From NCBI GenBank assembly GCA_030077755.1, contig JAQJZZ010000008.1, positions 1,922,001 through 1,986,000 on the forward strand: a stretch of 64,000 nt of DNA. The letters run 5' to 3'. Below the pieces are notes generated by a model. That model had not been told where the DNA came from. It made no database searches and was given only the letters and a program-made list of their open reading frames with translations. The DNA comes from Filosporella fistucella (lineage: Eukaryota > Ascomycota > Leotiomycetes > Helotiales). Shown piece by piece: positions 9,999-22,007 of this stretch; positions within the stretch are counted from its first letter, which is position 1, and every line of letters begins with the position of its first letter. The translations under genes were made by a program, and so were the position numbers.

Positions 9999-12453
9999 AT
10001 GGTCTGTTAAGAATATCATGAGGTAGGAATTGTTTACTCATATTCAATTAGGACAAGTATGAATATTTCGAACGCCTATACTCGCTCAACGATAGCTCAG
10101 ATAGCGAGGGAGACACAAATGATACTAGTGAATTCATCAGACAGAGTCATCCTCCACTTTCGCAGTCATTTCGTTCACAATCAACAAACCCTAGACGAAA
10201 CCAAAATTTAGGTCGGGTAAAGAAGACTCCTGCAATCCATCGAACAACATCGGCGCCTGTGCCTAGTGTGAGTGTGATCAAGGAAACACCTCCTCTTCCG
10301 CGAAAATCCTCTTTGCTTTGCTATGATTATTCAACCCAAGAAGTAGACCATACTTCCACTTCAGCAATCGTTGTATCGAAGCCATCCACTGCCCCCAAAT
10401 TTCCTCCAGAGCGCAGTACATCGACTCCGAACATAGGATCGGTTTGGATGATGAATAGCACCGGTATCAAGTCGATGTTGAAGAAGAATCAAAAGCGAAA
10501 GCGAGCTGATGAAGTCAAGCTCGTTGCGGTGAAGGATAGAGTGTTCACCGGCAAGGCGTTCTTTTATGTTCCCAATGATAATGTCAGCCAGCTTCGACGC
10601 CTTCGCATCTCAAGAGACTTGAACCACGGCGCGGTATGGATTAAAGAAGTATGCATTCCCGTCAAAGTTCAACACTCTCTTGTGCTTCACACCGCTCCGG
10701 CGTCTTGAGCCTGTTCTCACGCACATACCTCGAATGACTGGTTCCACAGTCACATTTCAGATACTGTAATTTGTAGCATCTTGTCGCTAATGTCTCACAG
10801 TGGAACCCGGAAATCACGCACGTTGTTGTGGACTCGGATATTCAATATTCAGACGTTCTGAAATTTCTCGAACCAATGATGGATACAGACACTTTACCAC
10901 CGAATATTGCACTTGTCAATGAGAAATATACTCTAGATTGCGTCAAAGTCAAGCATATGGTCGATCCCAATCAGCGGAAATATTTTCTACTCGGCGCTCC
11001 GGGTACAGAATCGCCAAATGAGATACGAGCGTTCTCTCCGGAGCCGCAGAAGTCAGACACCAGCTTCAACATTCGATCAAAGAAGGCACGAAAGGGAGAC
11101 TATGTTGCTCCCCATCAGACACCCCCACGGAGTCAACAATCGACCCAACACGATCTAGTATCGCATATGCTGGAGAATAAAGTTCAGCCGAGTCCGCTCG
11201 ACAATCTTATTATTCCTATTGCATTCGGTCCCGACTTTGACGAGATGGTCGCGTTAGCTCGAACGTTTCAACATCTTCCGATCGATGATGATGACTATAC
11301 CCCTAGTGAAGACTCTTGTGGTAGTGGTGAAGAACGGTCTGAAGGAGAGCGGGAGTGGAAGAAGAAAGAAAAGAGAAAAAAGGCAGCCAAGAAGAAGCTC
11401 AAGGGTGCGGAGTTTCTCTGTATGACTGGTGGCACAGGATTCACACTCGAATCGAATCCAAATAGCCAGACGATCGAGATTCTCCGGCAAATGGGTGACT
11501 ATTATGAGCGTGTCCGGGAACCTTGGAAGCCTTCTGCATATCAACGGGCCATTGGTACGCTCAAAAAAATGAGTGTGAAAGTTTCCACTTATGATGAGGC
11601 CATTCAACTCCCATGTATTGGGGACCGCCTTGCCAAGAAGATAGAAGAAATTGTCCTCACGGGACGTCTTCGCAGACTTGAAAATGCTGAGCTCGAGCCG
11701 GAAAGCATTGTCCTTGCAATGTTTCTCAAAATCTACGGCGTCGGCTCTTCTCAGGCTTGTGAATGGGTTCAGGCTGGATACAAGACACTGGAAGATCTGA
11801 AACAAAATGTTTCTCTTACAACGAACCAGCAGATTGGTATTGAGCATTACCATGATTTCGAGACTCGCATTCCACGAGAAGAAGTGACAGCCCTTGGCGA
11901 GATTGTCAAGAAGGCGGCTGCAGAAATTGACCCTGAAGTCGAAGCTATCATTGGTGGAAGTTATCGTCGAGGAGCAACAACATCCGGCGATATCGATTTC
12001 ATTTTGACGAAACACAGCACCCAGACTAGCCACGAACTGCTACCATTCCTACACGAGCTCGTCCGTAAACTCGAATTAGATGGATTGCTAGTTTGCTCCC
12101 TCGCAGTGCCCAGCGGCCGAGAAAATTCCAGCGGAAGCAAGTGGCATGGTGCTTGTGTCCTACCGGGAAATCCAACCTGGAGACGCATCGATTTCCTGCT
12201 TGTTCCAGACACAGAACTTGGCGCGGCTCTGATTTACTTTACTGGTGATGATCTCTTCAACAGAAGTATCAGATTGTGGGCGAGTAAGCTTGGCTGGAGA
12301 TTGAATCAGCGCGGATTGTATAAGGATGTTATACGTGGCCCGGGACGTGAGAAAGTGAGCGAGGGTGAGTTGATTGAGGGTGCGGATGAGAAGAAGATTT
12401 TCCACATTCTCGGCGTACCATGGAGACCACCCGAGGAGCGCATTTGTCGATGA
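9999..12453 (+). CDS. POL4: Family-X DNA polymerase (Pol4/Pol lambda-mu type) with N-terminal BRCT region
   Basis: Family-X polymerases fill short gaps in non-homologous end joining and base-excision repair. Exons are 9999-10001 (the ATG alone), 10052-10648 and 10801-12453. The protein starts M-DKYEYFERLYSLN and has a polar linker. A BRCT-like segment follows (VFTGKAFFYVPND, then GAVWIKE-WNPEITHVVVDSD across an intron). A lysine-rich stretch lies around 11350-11400. The catalytic part has helix-hairpin-helix elements (LPCIGDRLAKKIEEI and KIYGVGSSQACEWV). The nucleotidyltransferase motif GGSYRRGATTSGDIDFIL contains the two metal-binding aspartates, and the third aspartate sits in RRIDFLLVP. 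The thumb motif YFTGDDLFNRSIRLWA supports a terminal-transferase/Pol lambda-like fold. Enzyme identity is strong. The single-codon first exon with a GTCTGT donor is the weak point of the model. Confidence 0.9.
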
Positions 12454-12760
12454 TTTTGTATTGCAAAATTGATTAGTTGGTGTTGGGGAGTTCACGACGT
12501 TACTCGCGATTGGGTAGAGGCACGAAAATGGGCAACGGAATCGGAGTACAGGAAGGATAGCGTGCATGGTATCTTTCATATTGGCGTGAGAAGACTGGTA
12601 GCATAGACTCCGGACATTGGGTGCATAATATTAGGCGTATGGTACAGGATGCGTATCATAGAACAGTTGACGAAGTTTTCTTCCAATACTAAGACTTACC
12701 AGCATGCCACCATCTATAGTTTCCACTAACCTAGATGTATTTCCGGCCTCTACATTTCCC

Positions 12761-13802
12761 CTAATTTTTCACACCACCGACCTCTCGAATCATTATCCTA
12801 TTCCTCGCTCCCTCGTCTCCACCCCACTTCCTCAAATCCACAACCACATGATCCACATCCCTGAATCCCAACTTCCAGTAAAGAGGGTAGCCATCATCCG
12901 TGGCCTCGATATAGGTTCTCCTATTCTCTTGATCGGCGAGCTCAAGGCCATATTTCAGAAGCTTGGAGCCGAGGCCTTTGCGCTGGTGGGAGGGCGAGGT
13001 CGCCAGCAGGGATGCGACTGAATATCTCAGTGGAAGATTATACTGAAGGAGAGAGGGTAGACTCACCATACATGTTCTCTTTATCGACGTATTTCTTGGT
13101 CATTGCTTCGAGACCACTTTCTCCCCCGAATTTTGCTTCACATACTTCCAGGTTCGCTCCTATGGGCCAAGCTGAATCTTTTCCTAAAGACTTGAGTTAG
13201 TTTCATTTATCATTTCTCCTCAACGCCCTAACTTTCGTTTCAGACTAATTGCTCTCTGAGCTCCCGAGAGCTTCCAAATCTCCAACTAAACAGAATTGCA
13301 AGCACAGAATCACATGAAACAAAAGTCCTTACATACCTTCCTTTTTCTCCCTTTCCCTCTCCGCGTTTTCCTTCTCCCTAACAGCCTTCTCCTCGTCTGT
13401 CAACACAGTGGGGAAATGCCATCTCTGGAACGCCACGATCTTTCCCGTAGATATGTCCGTAATCTTGAAGAATCTATTTTCACGCTTGGAAAAATGACCA
13501 GAAAAACGGGCATGAAGCCATCTTTTCATCTCTGCATCTGAGATTGTTGGAGGAACTGATGATGTTAGTTGAATTTTTGAGAAGGGGATTTGAAATAAGA
13601 AGCGCAGTTTTTGAGAAAATTGGAAGAGAGGTTCATGGATTAGGGCTGAGAGTGACTAAAATGAAAGGCAAGAGTTACATGATGCTTGAGCGAATTGGTT
13701 GTCGGCGAAGGCAGCGATGTAGACATCTGCTAAGCCTGGGACATCCTCGAGCGTGCATGGTTCGAGGGGATATGGGTCTTGAGATCGAGCTTGAGTTGAC
13801 AT
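12761..13802 (-). CDS. GNAT-family N-acetyltransferase
   Basis: A predicted acetyl-CoA-dependent acyltransferase. Exons are 13802-13679, 13556-13337, 13177-13067 and 13017-12761. The N-terminus MSTQARSQDPYPLEPCT leads into a GNAT-like alpha1 helix with A-DVYIAAFADN. The middle part (KRWLHARFSGHFSKREN, then DISTGKIVAFQRW) forms the beta-hairpin. A charged stretch of E, K and R follows. The acetyl-CoA pyrophosphate-binding motif is clear in exon 4: VASLLATSPSHQRKGLGSKL, the Q/R-x-x-G-x-G/A type. It is followed by YIEATDDGYPLYWKLGF, the usual late-GNAT segment. The substrate cannot be told; relatives include many small-molecule and some protein acetylases of filamentous fungi. It is convergent with POL4. 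Confidence 0.85.
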
Positions 13803-16424
13803 TTTGAGATAGTATATGGACTCGTGGTTGGAAGGGCCTTGAGGTGACTCAGGAGTTACCGACTGAGACTTATGAGATGAGAGGTCAATTGAATAAAATT
13901 GATACTCAATTGATCATGTAAGAAGAACGGAGATGAACAATTGATTTATAAGTCACCCACCAGAGAAGAAAAACAATTAGGCATCCCTTTTATATTCCTA
14001 CTGGCTTATTCCCTTCGCATTTGACTTGAACTCCGTGCTGTGCTCAACAGCACCGAACAGATCGAAGACGTTATGACTCAGCAGACCAAAATGGGGGAAG
14101 AAGCTCGGTACTGTGCCGGCGAGCTAAAAGGAGTCGATTTTGATCCCTTGAAGGGCGTGTGGAAGCTGTATCAGGCAGCTACTTAAGCATGCAGGTGTCA
14201 TTAAGATAGACGGAGTTAAATTATGAGTGACGTGTTGTTGCATACACATTACTGCAGGAAGGGTCCTTTGAAAGTCAGTATGAAATCTAGACTTTGAGGT
14301 TGGAGTTTGGTGAATCGGAGTTCGGAGCTGGAGGCTGAAAGCAAGTACAGCAATGGTGAGTTCACACGTTGAGCACAGTACATATGATAGGAGAGCTGAA
14401 AAGGATGTGAGAGTAGCATCTTCATTCTTCATAGGACAGACAATTGAACTTCTGCCCCTGAATTTTCAGTTGTTGTCATGCTCTGAAATTGTTCTTACCT
14501 AATGATATGATGCTCGTTGAATACCTTCAAATTGGAGCGTCGTTTGAGACTTTTCCAGGCTATTACAACGATTCACAGAAACCCAGCGAACGGTAACATC
14601 AAGCTTCAATTTGAGTTCAACAATTCCCAAGGAACAAGATGTTGGCATAATCTCTTTGGATAAGTAAGAAACTTTAATGGTGGAAATGGGGCATCTCTTA
14701 GTACCCTGGTCCTTTCAGCATCACCATCCCTACTTATCTGTAGTGAGCATAAACATCGAGATGAATTATTTCGGGTCGTCGTTTCTCATTGGGGGTCTTT
14801 TCAAGCTGGCATATTAGCTACGGGGGGTAAATCAGGTACGGAATCAAGACATCATGTCTCTTTAAAAGAAGATTCTGAGCTCCAAGCAGTTATACATCTC
14901 GTAGCACGCCCTGTTTGCAAAAGCAACAATATTCTTCCCCGGCAATTGCAGGTAATTAGATTTTCAGCCTCTACCGTCGAGGGTCCGTGAACTTTAAATG
15001 AACGGTATTGGTGATCACCATCGCCTAGTTTCAGCGATATCTTATCATGCTGTTGCTTTTGTCCACCTTGTGAGTCGTCACAATTTGGAAACTCTCCGAA
15101 AACCGGTTAGAAAAGCAAGGCAAGTGCAGTCTGTCGGTGAAGCTGAGGTGACACTGGGCGTGAATAGTGGCACAAAGTAATGCTTCTTCTGTATTTCTTG
15201 GGCACAGTTCTGTTGTACTTTGAAGCATAGTGACATCTGTCAAAAACTTTGATTGATCCGTTGCTAATGCAGGAAGCAGCATGGCTGTTGTGCCTGTTCC
15301 AGCAGGGCTCCTCCAAAGTAAATTAGGATGACCTTCTCCCTCGCACCACATCACAAAGTTCTGGACTGAAATTTAATTTCGAACCACTTGACAGGGCAGT
15401 AAAGTTTGGCGAAGTGAGGTAGGCAGGGAGGTTGTGAGCTCTAATGCCACAACGTAGTCTACCGGAAAATTGAAGACTTACTACTGTCGTTATGAATTAT
15501 CAGATGGTTCCATTCGGGATTGTGTATTCATGCCTGCCATCGATAGGATATGCCATTATATCAATCTGGAGTTGAGTGAGGTCCTGAAGCCGTCTCACGT
15601 CGAGGATCATGCATTGGCAATTGAGATACCCGAAAAATGCTCTGCTGAAAAGAGAGCCACCAAACTGGGAACGGTCACGGTAAAGGTATGCGCTGTGTTC
15701 AGCTACCCTGGAGCGATGCACTGGGGAACGGTTCCGGGGGCGGCGTCAAGGTCATTGTAGTTCATGAGATTGGCGTGAGGGTTTGGTTGTTGGTGGTGAT
15801 GGTGTAGGCGAGGTAAGATGTGATGCTGGGCGGACGAAGAAGCAGGAGTTGCAGCAAATCACCAGCTGCTTCCCGACAACGGCTGGGATGGGGCCTGGCA
15901 GTCTGGATGATTTGTGCTCCATACTCCGTATTTTTGTCCTGTTCCTTGCTGCAATACTCCGCAGACCTTGAACTTATCCAACTAATGCAGAACACCCTCA
16001 CCAGCTTTATCTTGCCATTCCTCCATGCTCCGTACCTACTGTACCTTACTACCAACCGCCTACTGTCTGAACCATGTTTTCACCTCAACAATTGACGCGC
16101 ATTTCCTCCCCTTAGTGAAATCGTACTTTTCTCCTCTTTGATTTTTCAATTATTGAGTTCCTGAATCTCCTCGCTGTCTGTCCCCTCCACAATCTTCAAC
16201 GATTCCGGCTTCATTCAGGTTACGCTTAGCATCTGCCGAATCGGATTGTTTCTTGCGCTCGACCTGAAGATTCTTGGGGACTAGTAATTGACGGACTACG
16301 GCCGGTTGCATCCACAGTTCCACAGACAACCTCCTCCTCCCTCCCATATCATAGAGAGCCACTCTCTCGCAGTGCACGCGGCAGCATGCGTTTGCAAACA
16401 GGCTCAACGACTGCGACTGCGACA
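13803..16424. other. 2.6 kb divergent intergenic region without a recognised gene
   Basis: Lies between the GNAT gene (-) and the gene at 16425 (+). Several ORFs of 60-110 codons occur but none shows domain-like composition or convincing splice context. A TACTCCGTA 9-mer sits at 15922-15930 and a CT-rich stretch just upstream of 16386 looks like the leader of the next gene. Confidence 0.5.
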
Positions 16425-19113
16425 ATGGCTTACACTTCTGTCCCTCTGCCAGCGTCGCCAACGCTCACCAATCCTGATATGATTCTTCCCTATGGCGAGT
16501 ACGATTCGACTCCGTCCCCACCTCAACTTCCGTACAGATCAGGATCCCCGAGCGAACAGTGGAATTCCATGCCCGGCGATATGCAGTTTTCAATTGGAAA
16601 TTCACATTCGCACATGGGCCTCATGACTCCAACCACACCTATCATATATGGAAACGGGACAATGTTATCAGATATCGGGGAAGTGACAGAAGCTGAGAGC
16701 ACCCCAGGAAGAAAATTGCCTGGACCAGCAGAGCGGAGATTGCTCAAACAGGCACAGCAGCAAAACAATAGCCCTATTCGATCAAGTCCAACAATGGGTT
16801 ATGAAGCTGTTATGAAGCGTGCAAAGATGGGAACCCACCAGCGCAAGATTTCAGTCGAATCTACGAGTACGGTTACATCCGAAGGGCAGGCTGCAGAATT
16901 GTTCAAAGATTTTGACGACGGAGTCAGCGTTGATGATAGCGTTTTCCAAGGCGACGACGAAGAGAGTGTGGCAGATTCATACAGTGAAGAGGTGATATCT
17001 TCGGAAACGCAACGACTGGCGCGTAAGGCCAGTGATATTGGGCAGGATGAGGACAGAAACTCGAGCGCCGCCCTGAGTAGGAGGGCAGAACAAATTCTGC
17101 TAAACGCAAAGAAGCGACTCAATGTGAGTAGATCCTGCTCCAACCGTAATACAGCAACTAATTTTCACTTAGAATATGGAAGGCAATCTAACCCGAGCCC
17201 GAAGTTCCCTACATGTAACGCCTTCAAGCTCCATTTCATCTATACATAGCAGTAGCCCTCTCTCACGATCAACTCCTTCGCCGCCACAAAATGGACAAGA
17301 GCTTGTGACTGCACTTGGTCTGCCACCATCGAAGCATCGTCAGCTCCATACACCCGTAGATTCTCCACTCGGCAGTCCTGGACATGCCAGAGTATACAGC
17401 GAAAACTCGATTAAGGCACCTTTTCGAGGTGAGCGGTTCCCGGTTCGTGCATCGAGTGCGGCTGCAAGATATATGAACAGAACTCCGAACGATAGTAGCC
17501 AAAAATCACCACCACTAAGCCAAACTCCCGAAACCAACAAGGAAGAAAGTAGGGCTGGGACACGATCTGGATTCTCATCTTCTTTGAGCAGACATTCCCC
17601 TCCTCATGGAATTGTATTGGAGCCACTCAGTGAGGATGATGTAGTTGCTCCGGATTTCGAAGCAGACCATGCAAGCATCAGGTCCAGCATAGATGGATAT
17701 TTGGGGCCCAGTGATGATCACCGACTAACTCGCTCAGCTTCCTCCATGCAAATGAGAGACTTGAAGGACCAAATGCATGATCTAAAGGGACGTCTGTCAG
17801 TGCTCAGAGATCGAGCTCGGGATGACAACATGAAGCGTCGAAGTCTCCAGAGCTTGAGGACTCCAAGTCCATTCACAGCAGCTGAACAATGGTACACAGG
17901 GTCCAAAAATTACAACAGCACCCCGCCCTTGAGCGCTGATGCCGGTGTTGCCCAACCGCCTTGGAATCAACCACCAACGGATGACGCTGTGGATGGTACA
18001 GAAATGGCTGATATTCGTGCCAAGCAACCACAGGAGTATGAAGCCTCTGATATAACAAGTGTTTACGAAGACGTTCCCGAGACCGTTGAGCCTAGTCGAC
18101 AACCTCAAAATGCAGAGACGGCGGGAGAAGATTTTGGACAGGCTGAAACTGATGCGCAAATCGAGGCAGATGAAAGCTTCGAGGATGAATATAACGATGA
18201 AATAGTTGATCGTGAGGAGGTCGACGATTATGAAAGTGATGCGTCACTTTATCACGACACAATGGCCACCCCAATATCGCACGAAGACCGAGAAGACGCC
18301 TTTGACTATGAACATTTCTTCCTGCATAGCGCAATGGGCACCATTAGTCAACAACGAAACGGCCGAAGAGATAGCGTTGGCAGTTTTAGCTCGGAGGATT
18401 CTGTTGAAACAACTCGTGGACCTATTGCACCAAGTACGTATCCCAAAGAAGAGCCGCAGAGAGCTTCCCTTGGCCACTTCAGATCTGAAAGTATGGAATC
18501 TATTTCTACGGTAGCATCCTTTGCAACCGCCACCGAAGGGCATGGCTCGGGAAACGAGGATGAGTCTGGATACGATGGCAGTTCCTACGCTGTCCAGCAA
18601 GCTGAAGCTTTGGAGGTTGTCACTCCCAATACAGCGAAACGATTCACCTTCGGATCTTCCATCACCAACACTCCTCAATCACCACCTGAAAGACCACGAC
18701 GACCTAACTCAGCAGACCAAATTCAGGACCAACGGAATGGTTCTGGAGTTCACCGACCATCGATCGCCTCGTTCGAATCATTCGAGTCGACAGGCACAAC
18801 CCGCAGCTTCCCCCTCGTCAACAAGCCCAAATCACAGCAGACCATCAGCACACCCAACCTTTGTGGGAAAGAGCAAGAGCCCTCCCTCCTTAGTGACTCC
18901 ACAACATTGGCAAGCGGAGACCGTCTTCAACCTTCACCTGTTCATATGCTTGCAAGAGATGATCAGATTCTCGTTGAGAGACTTGTAGCTAGCCTCGGTA
19001 AATGCGTCCTTGGACTGCAAGAGGCCGGAAGAGCGAGCTATGATGGACGTGTATGGAGACGACGTCTCGATGCCGCAAGGCGGGTTCTTGAGGGCGAGGA
19101 AGGCGCTGTATGA
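16425..19113 (+). CDS. Conserved filamentous-fungal protein of unknown function
   Basis: Exons are 16425-17123 and 17173-19113, joined at the donor GTGAGT after AAT. I prefer the ATG at 16425 (context GACAATGG) over the in-frame ATG at 16386. The predicted product is about 880 aa, mostly low-complexity Ser/Pro/Asp/Glu. There is an ordered island across the splice site, SRRAEQILLNAKKRLN-NMEGNLTR-ARSSLHVTPSS. A short amphipathic, coiled-coil-like helix (RDLKDQMHDLKGRLSVLRDR) lies around 17753-17815. The C-terminal block (DDQILVERLVASLGKCV to YDGRVWRRRLDAARRVLEG) is well ordered. The overall pattern suggests a cytoplasmic scaffold or cortical protein, but that is only inference. I recognise it as conserved in Pezizomycotina but cannot name it. 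No catalytic motif is visible. Confidence 0.8.
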
Positions 19114-20196
19114 ACGAAACATTCACTTCACTTTATATATTTCGATTTACAATTTTCTTTTATCCCGATGGTCGGCAAATTCGGTATATTTCGATACTCG
19201 AATCACTTTATCCAACTTCGACTTTTCAGCTTTTGACGATCAATTAGTCATATTTTCGATTCGCTTCAACTTTCAACACATTTCATTTGTTTCTTGTAGT
19301 TTTAAGGAATTCTTCGGCGTATATTGCAGGCAGGCAGGCGTATGTAAGGAATATGATTGGGGGAACGATATTCATGTTATGCTTCTTTGATACCCAATTT
19401 GCTTCTGAGAGTGGATAGCTATTCTATTATTTGTGTTAGGAAAAATAGGGAGGGGTTGCAAGTGTGTAGAACCTGAGGATGAGAGATGTTTATATAATGA
19501 TTGAGAGTGGTGAGGTACTAGACTTGAGGGCAAAGAAAGCGGAATAGGTGGTGAGGGGTTTGCAGAATTAGCCATAAATGGATTGAGTAGGCACGGAAAA
19601 TAAAGTGGAACGGTTGAACGATGGATGGCTGATTATTTGTAATGTATAGACAAGCAATTCTTGGTGTGAAACTATTCTAGCCTTGCCAATTCTGACTTCT
19701 GTAAGAATGAGATGGCTGACTCTCCCGACAACGGAATGATCCTGTCACTTGAAATCCGCTGGCGGCCAGCTGAGTAGTTGATAGAACAAAGCCAGAGTAT
19801 TTGGTACTTTGGTATTTTTGTTCTAGAGTACATCATGCAGGTCAACAGGTCCCTTCTCCCCACCATAATCCCCGCAGTGGAACCAGACTCTCCAGCTTCT
19901 CGAAGAAAATCATATAGCACTCGTCATGAGTAATACCCAGCAAACAACATTTACCTCATCATCAAACAATTGAAGTCCACTTCAATTTAGTAGGTGATCG
20001 ACTTTTGCCTCTCAAAGTATAGAACAAGTCAAAGCCCATGCTTCCCTCTGAACCTTGGAGGCCAACGCCATTCGTTTTTCGCATGCTCGCGAAGGTAGGC
20101 TGTGGCAGCCTCAAAGTAGGAATACGGGGAGGGCGACTATGAGGGCATAGGCAGTTCCGAACAGGAGCCTTTTGCTATAAAATGTTAGAAAGCAGT
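19114..20196. other. Convergent intergenic region
   Basis: About 1.1 kb between two convergent genes. Nothing gene-like was seen on either strand. It is AT-rich at the proximal end and holds a short GCAGGCAG-GCAGGCG run at about 19327. Confidence 0.45.
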
Positions 20197-21888
20197 TCAG
20201 ATCAAAGCAATTCTTGGAAGGCTGCTACTTATGATAGACCAGGTCGGACTGGATTGGGCAGAAAGTGGACTGACCTTGCTTTTTTTGTGAATCCACCTCG
20301 TCCAGCCATCAGCAGCTACATCAACTGTTACGTAGCGGTACTCTGGTACCTCTTCATGCTCGCATCGTTCTTCTATCGCATTCAAGTGACCATCTTTTAC
20401 CCTCCCATGACCAGCAAGCATATTTTCAGCGTCGTAGGTCTGATGGAAGGGGTAAATTTGGTTCTCTGCAAACCTCTCTTTCATTGGATGCTGCCTTCTC
20501 TTCCCTCTGAGAAAGTCCATAAAGAGAATTATTCCCATAAGAAAAAGTCCAAGTCCGACAAACACGAGGAGACCAAAGAGGAGATACGAGGTTCTGGTTC
20601 GGGAATGGCACTGGACAATCATATTCTTGTCAGTCTGATGAGAACATGTTTTATTCCTGTCGAGCCACCAATTGATAGAGTCATGTATGGATCGAGCACG
20701 AATGACATCCACTCGGTAATCCAAAAGTCTGCTGGTATGTAGTCGGCGACTTCTTGCGCCTGAGTTGGGCGAGCGTTTGGATTTAGATGAATCGCCAGAC
20801 AGTATCATAGTGCATTTAGTCACGTCTCCATCTTTAATACATCCATCCTTGGGGTTGCTTTCGATGCCAGGGTGGTCTAATGACAGGTGTTTCCGTAGTC
20901 TAATGCCGAAAGTCAGTATCACGAGCTCCGCCAAGAGGGTGAAAAGCATACAATGGTGTGAGACTTGGTGATTGTATGTCATTTCTATGACAAAGGTCAA
21001 CAAGATTTCTCTGCGAATGTCTCTGCGAATGTCCAGGACAATTCAAGGATCGCTCTGCAAACTCAGTCCATGGTGAACCTTTAGCTGAGGGAAGCTCTTC
21101 CATAGTATGTGTACGAAGGGTCATTGAACTAGAAGATGCACGCTGGTTGTCTTGCGGTATAGGATGGGCGCGATGGAATGGTATACCCGTACCATCCTCT
21201 ATGACCGGTATTGCTCGGTCTTGTTCTCCAACGATCGATATCGCAGTTTCATCGGCTGACGTCTCAGCAAGGCTGACCGCAGATTCTCGTTCGGCCACAT
21301 GGTGAAGAAGGTTCTGTGCTGAAAACCCATATAATGGAAGCTTCAGATCGTTTGTTGGGGTAAGCTCATCGGGTGTTGTCATGGCAGAATTAGTTGAAAT
21401 TCGTGTCAGGAAGAAAGTGGTAGTTGTTACACAGAGAAGAGCAATGGCAAGAAAAGTGACAAATGGCCATCTTGCTCTTCGTTTCACGGCTGAATGACCT
21501 CTCGTATAAGTCCGGTTCTTTTGCAGCATCATTTTTGGAGGCCTGCAGATCTCGTCAAGCACTTTTCTGAGAGACTGTCCATTGATGGATGATTACCTGA
21601 GGGATTGTGCTCCGGTGGAACAGAGTATGGCTATTGTGTAATACGGGAATCTGCAGGGAATTGACCGAAGTGAAGTATGGACTGGGACGATATTTAAAGA
21701 TGGTTTCCTGTTCGCAGAAGATTTCAATGATACTGGCTCGATAGAACATCGCCGGTTCCTGGTGATGCTAATGAATGCTGCTGGGATAATTCGTCGAAGT
21801 TGGGAAAACGGAAGCAGCAAGATTTGGACTGTACTATATGGAAGGAGGCAAGAGCGACCCAGCGGATACACGCCAAGACTTACCTCAT
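20197..21888 (-). CDS. Putative two-transmembrane protein, no recognised family
   Basis: I do not recognise this gene. The model has a tiny first exon at 21888-21884 (ATG AG before GTAAGT), then 21542-20952 and 20899-20197. A simpler alternative starts at the ATG ATG pair inside the second exon, about 21529. The joined frame has a basic lead (VKRRARW), then a clear membrane helix (PFVTFLAIALLCVTTTTFF). A roughly 280-residue polar, Ser/Thr/Glu-rich segment follows, then a second membrane helix (SYLLFGLLVFVGLGLFLMGI) and a basic tail (LRGKRRQHPMKER). The intron 20951-20900 has a good donor (GTATGC), a TGATACTGAC branch site and a TTAG acceptor. The reading at the extreme C-terminus may involve another intron, so the stop near 20197 is uncertain. 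Transcribed toward the preceding gene, it sits only 120 bp downstream of the Zn2Cys6 gene. Confidence 0.45.
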
Positions 21889-22007
21889 TAACAAGAAGTT
21901 AAAGGGCTTATGATGATACACTTTGCACCTCCACAGACAACATTCGAAAAGAACAGTTCGCTAACAATTCAATCACAAAGCCATAATAGTCTCGTGAAGA
22001 TAATAAC

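Noticed and set aside
11254..12033. 259-codon ORF antisense to the polymerase
   Set aside because: Shadow of a strongly conserved coding exon on the other strand.
15470..15760. 96-codon ORF in the 13.8-16.4 kb gap
   Set aside because: Starts with a non-ATG codon, shows no recognisable motif and has no neighbouring exon.
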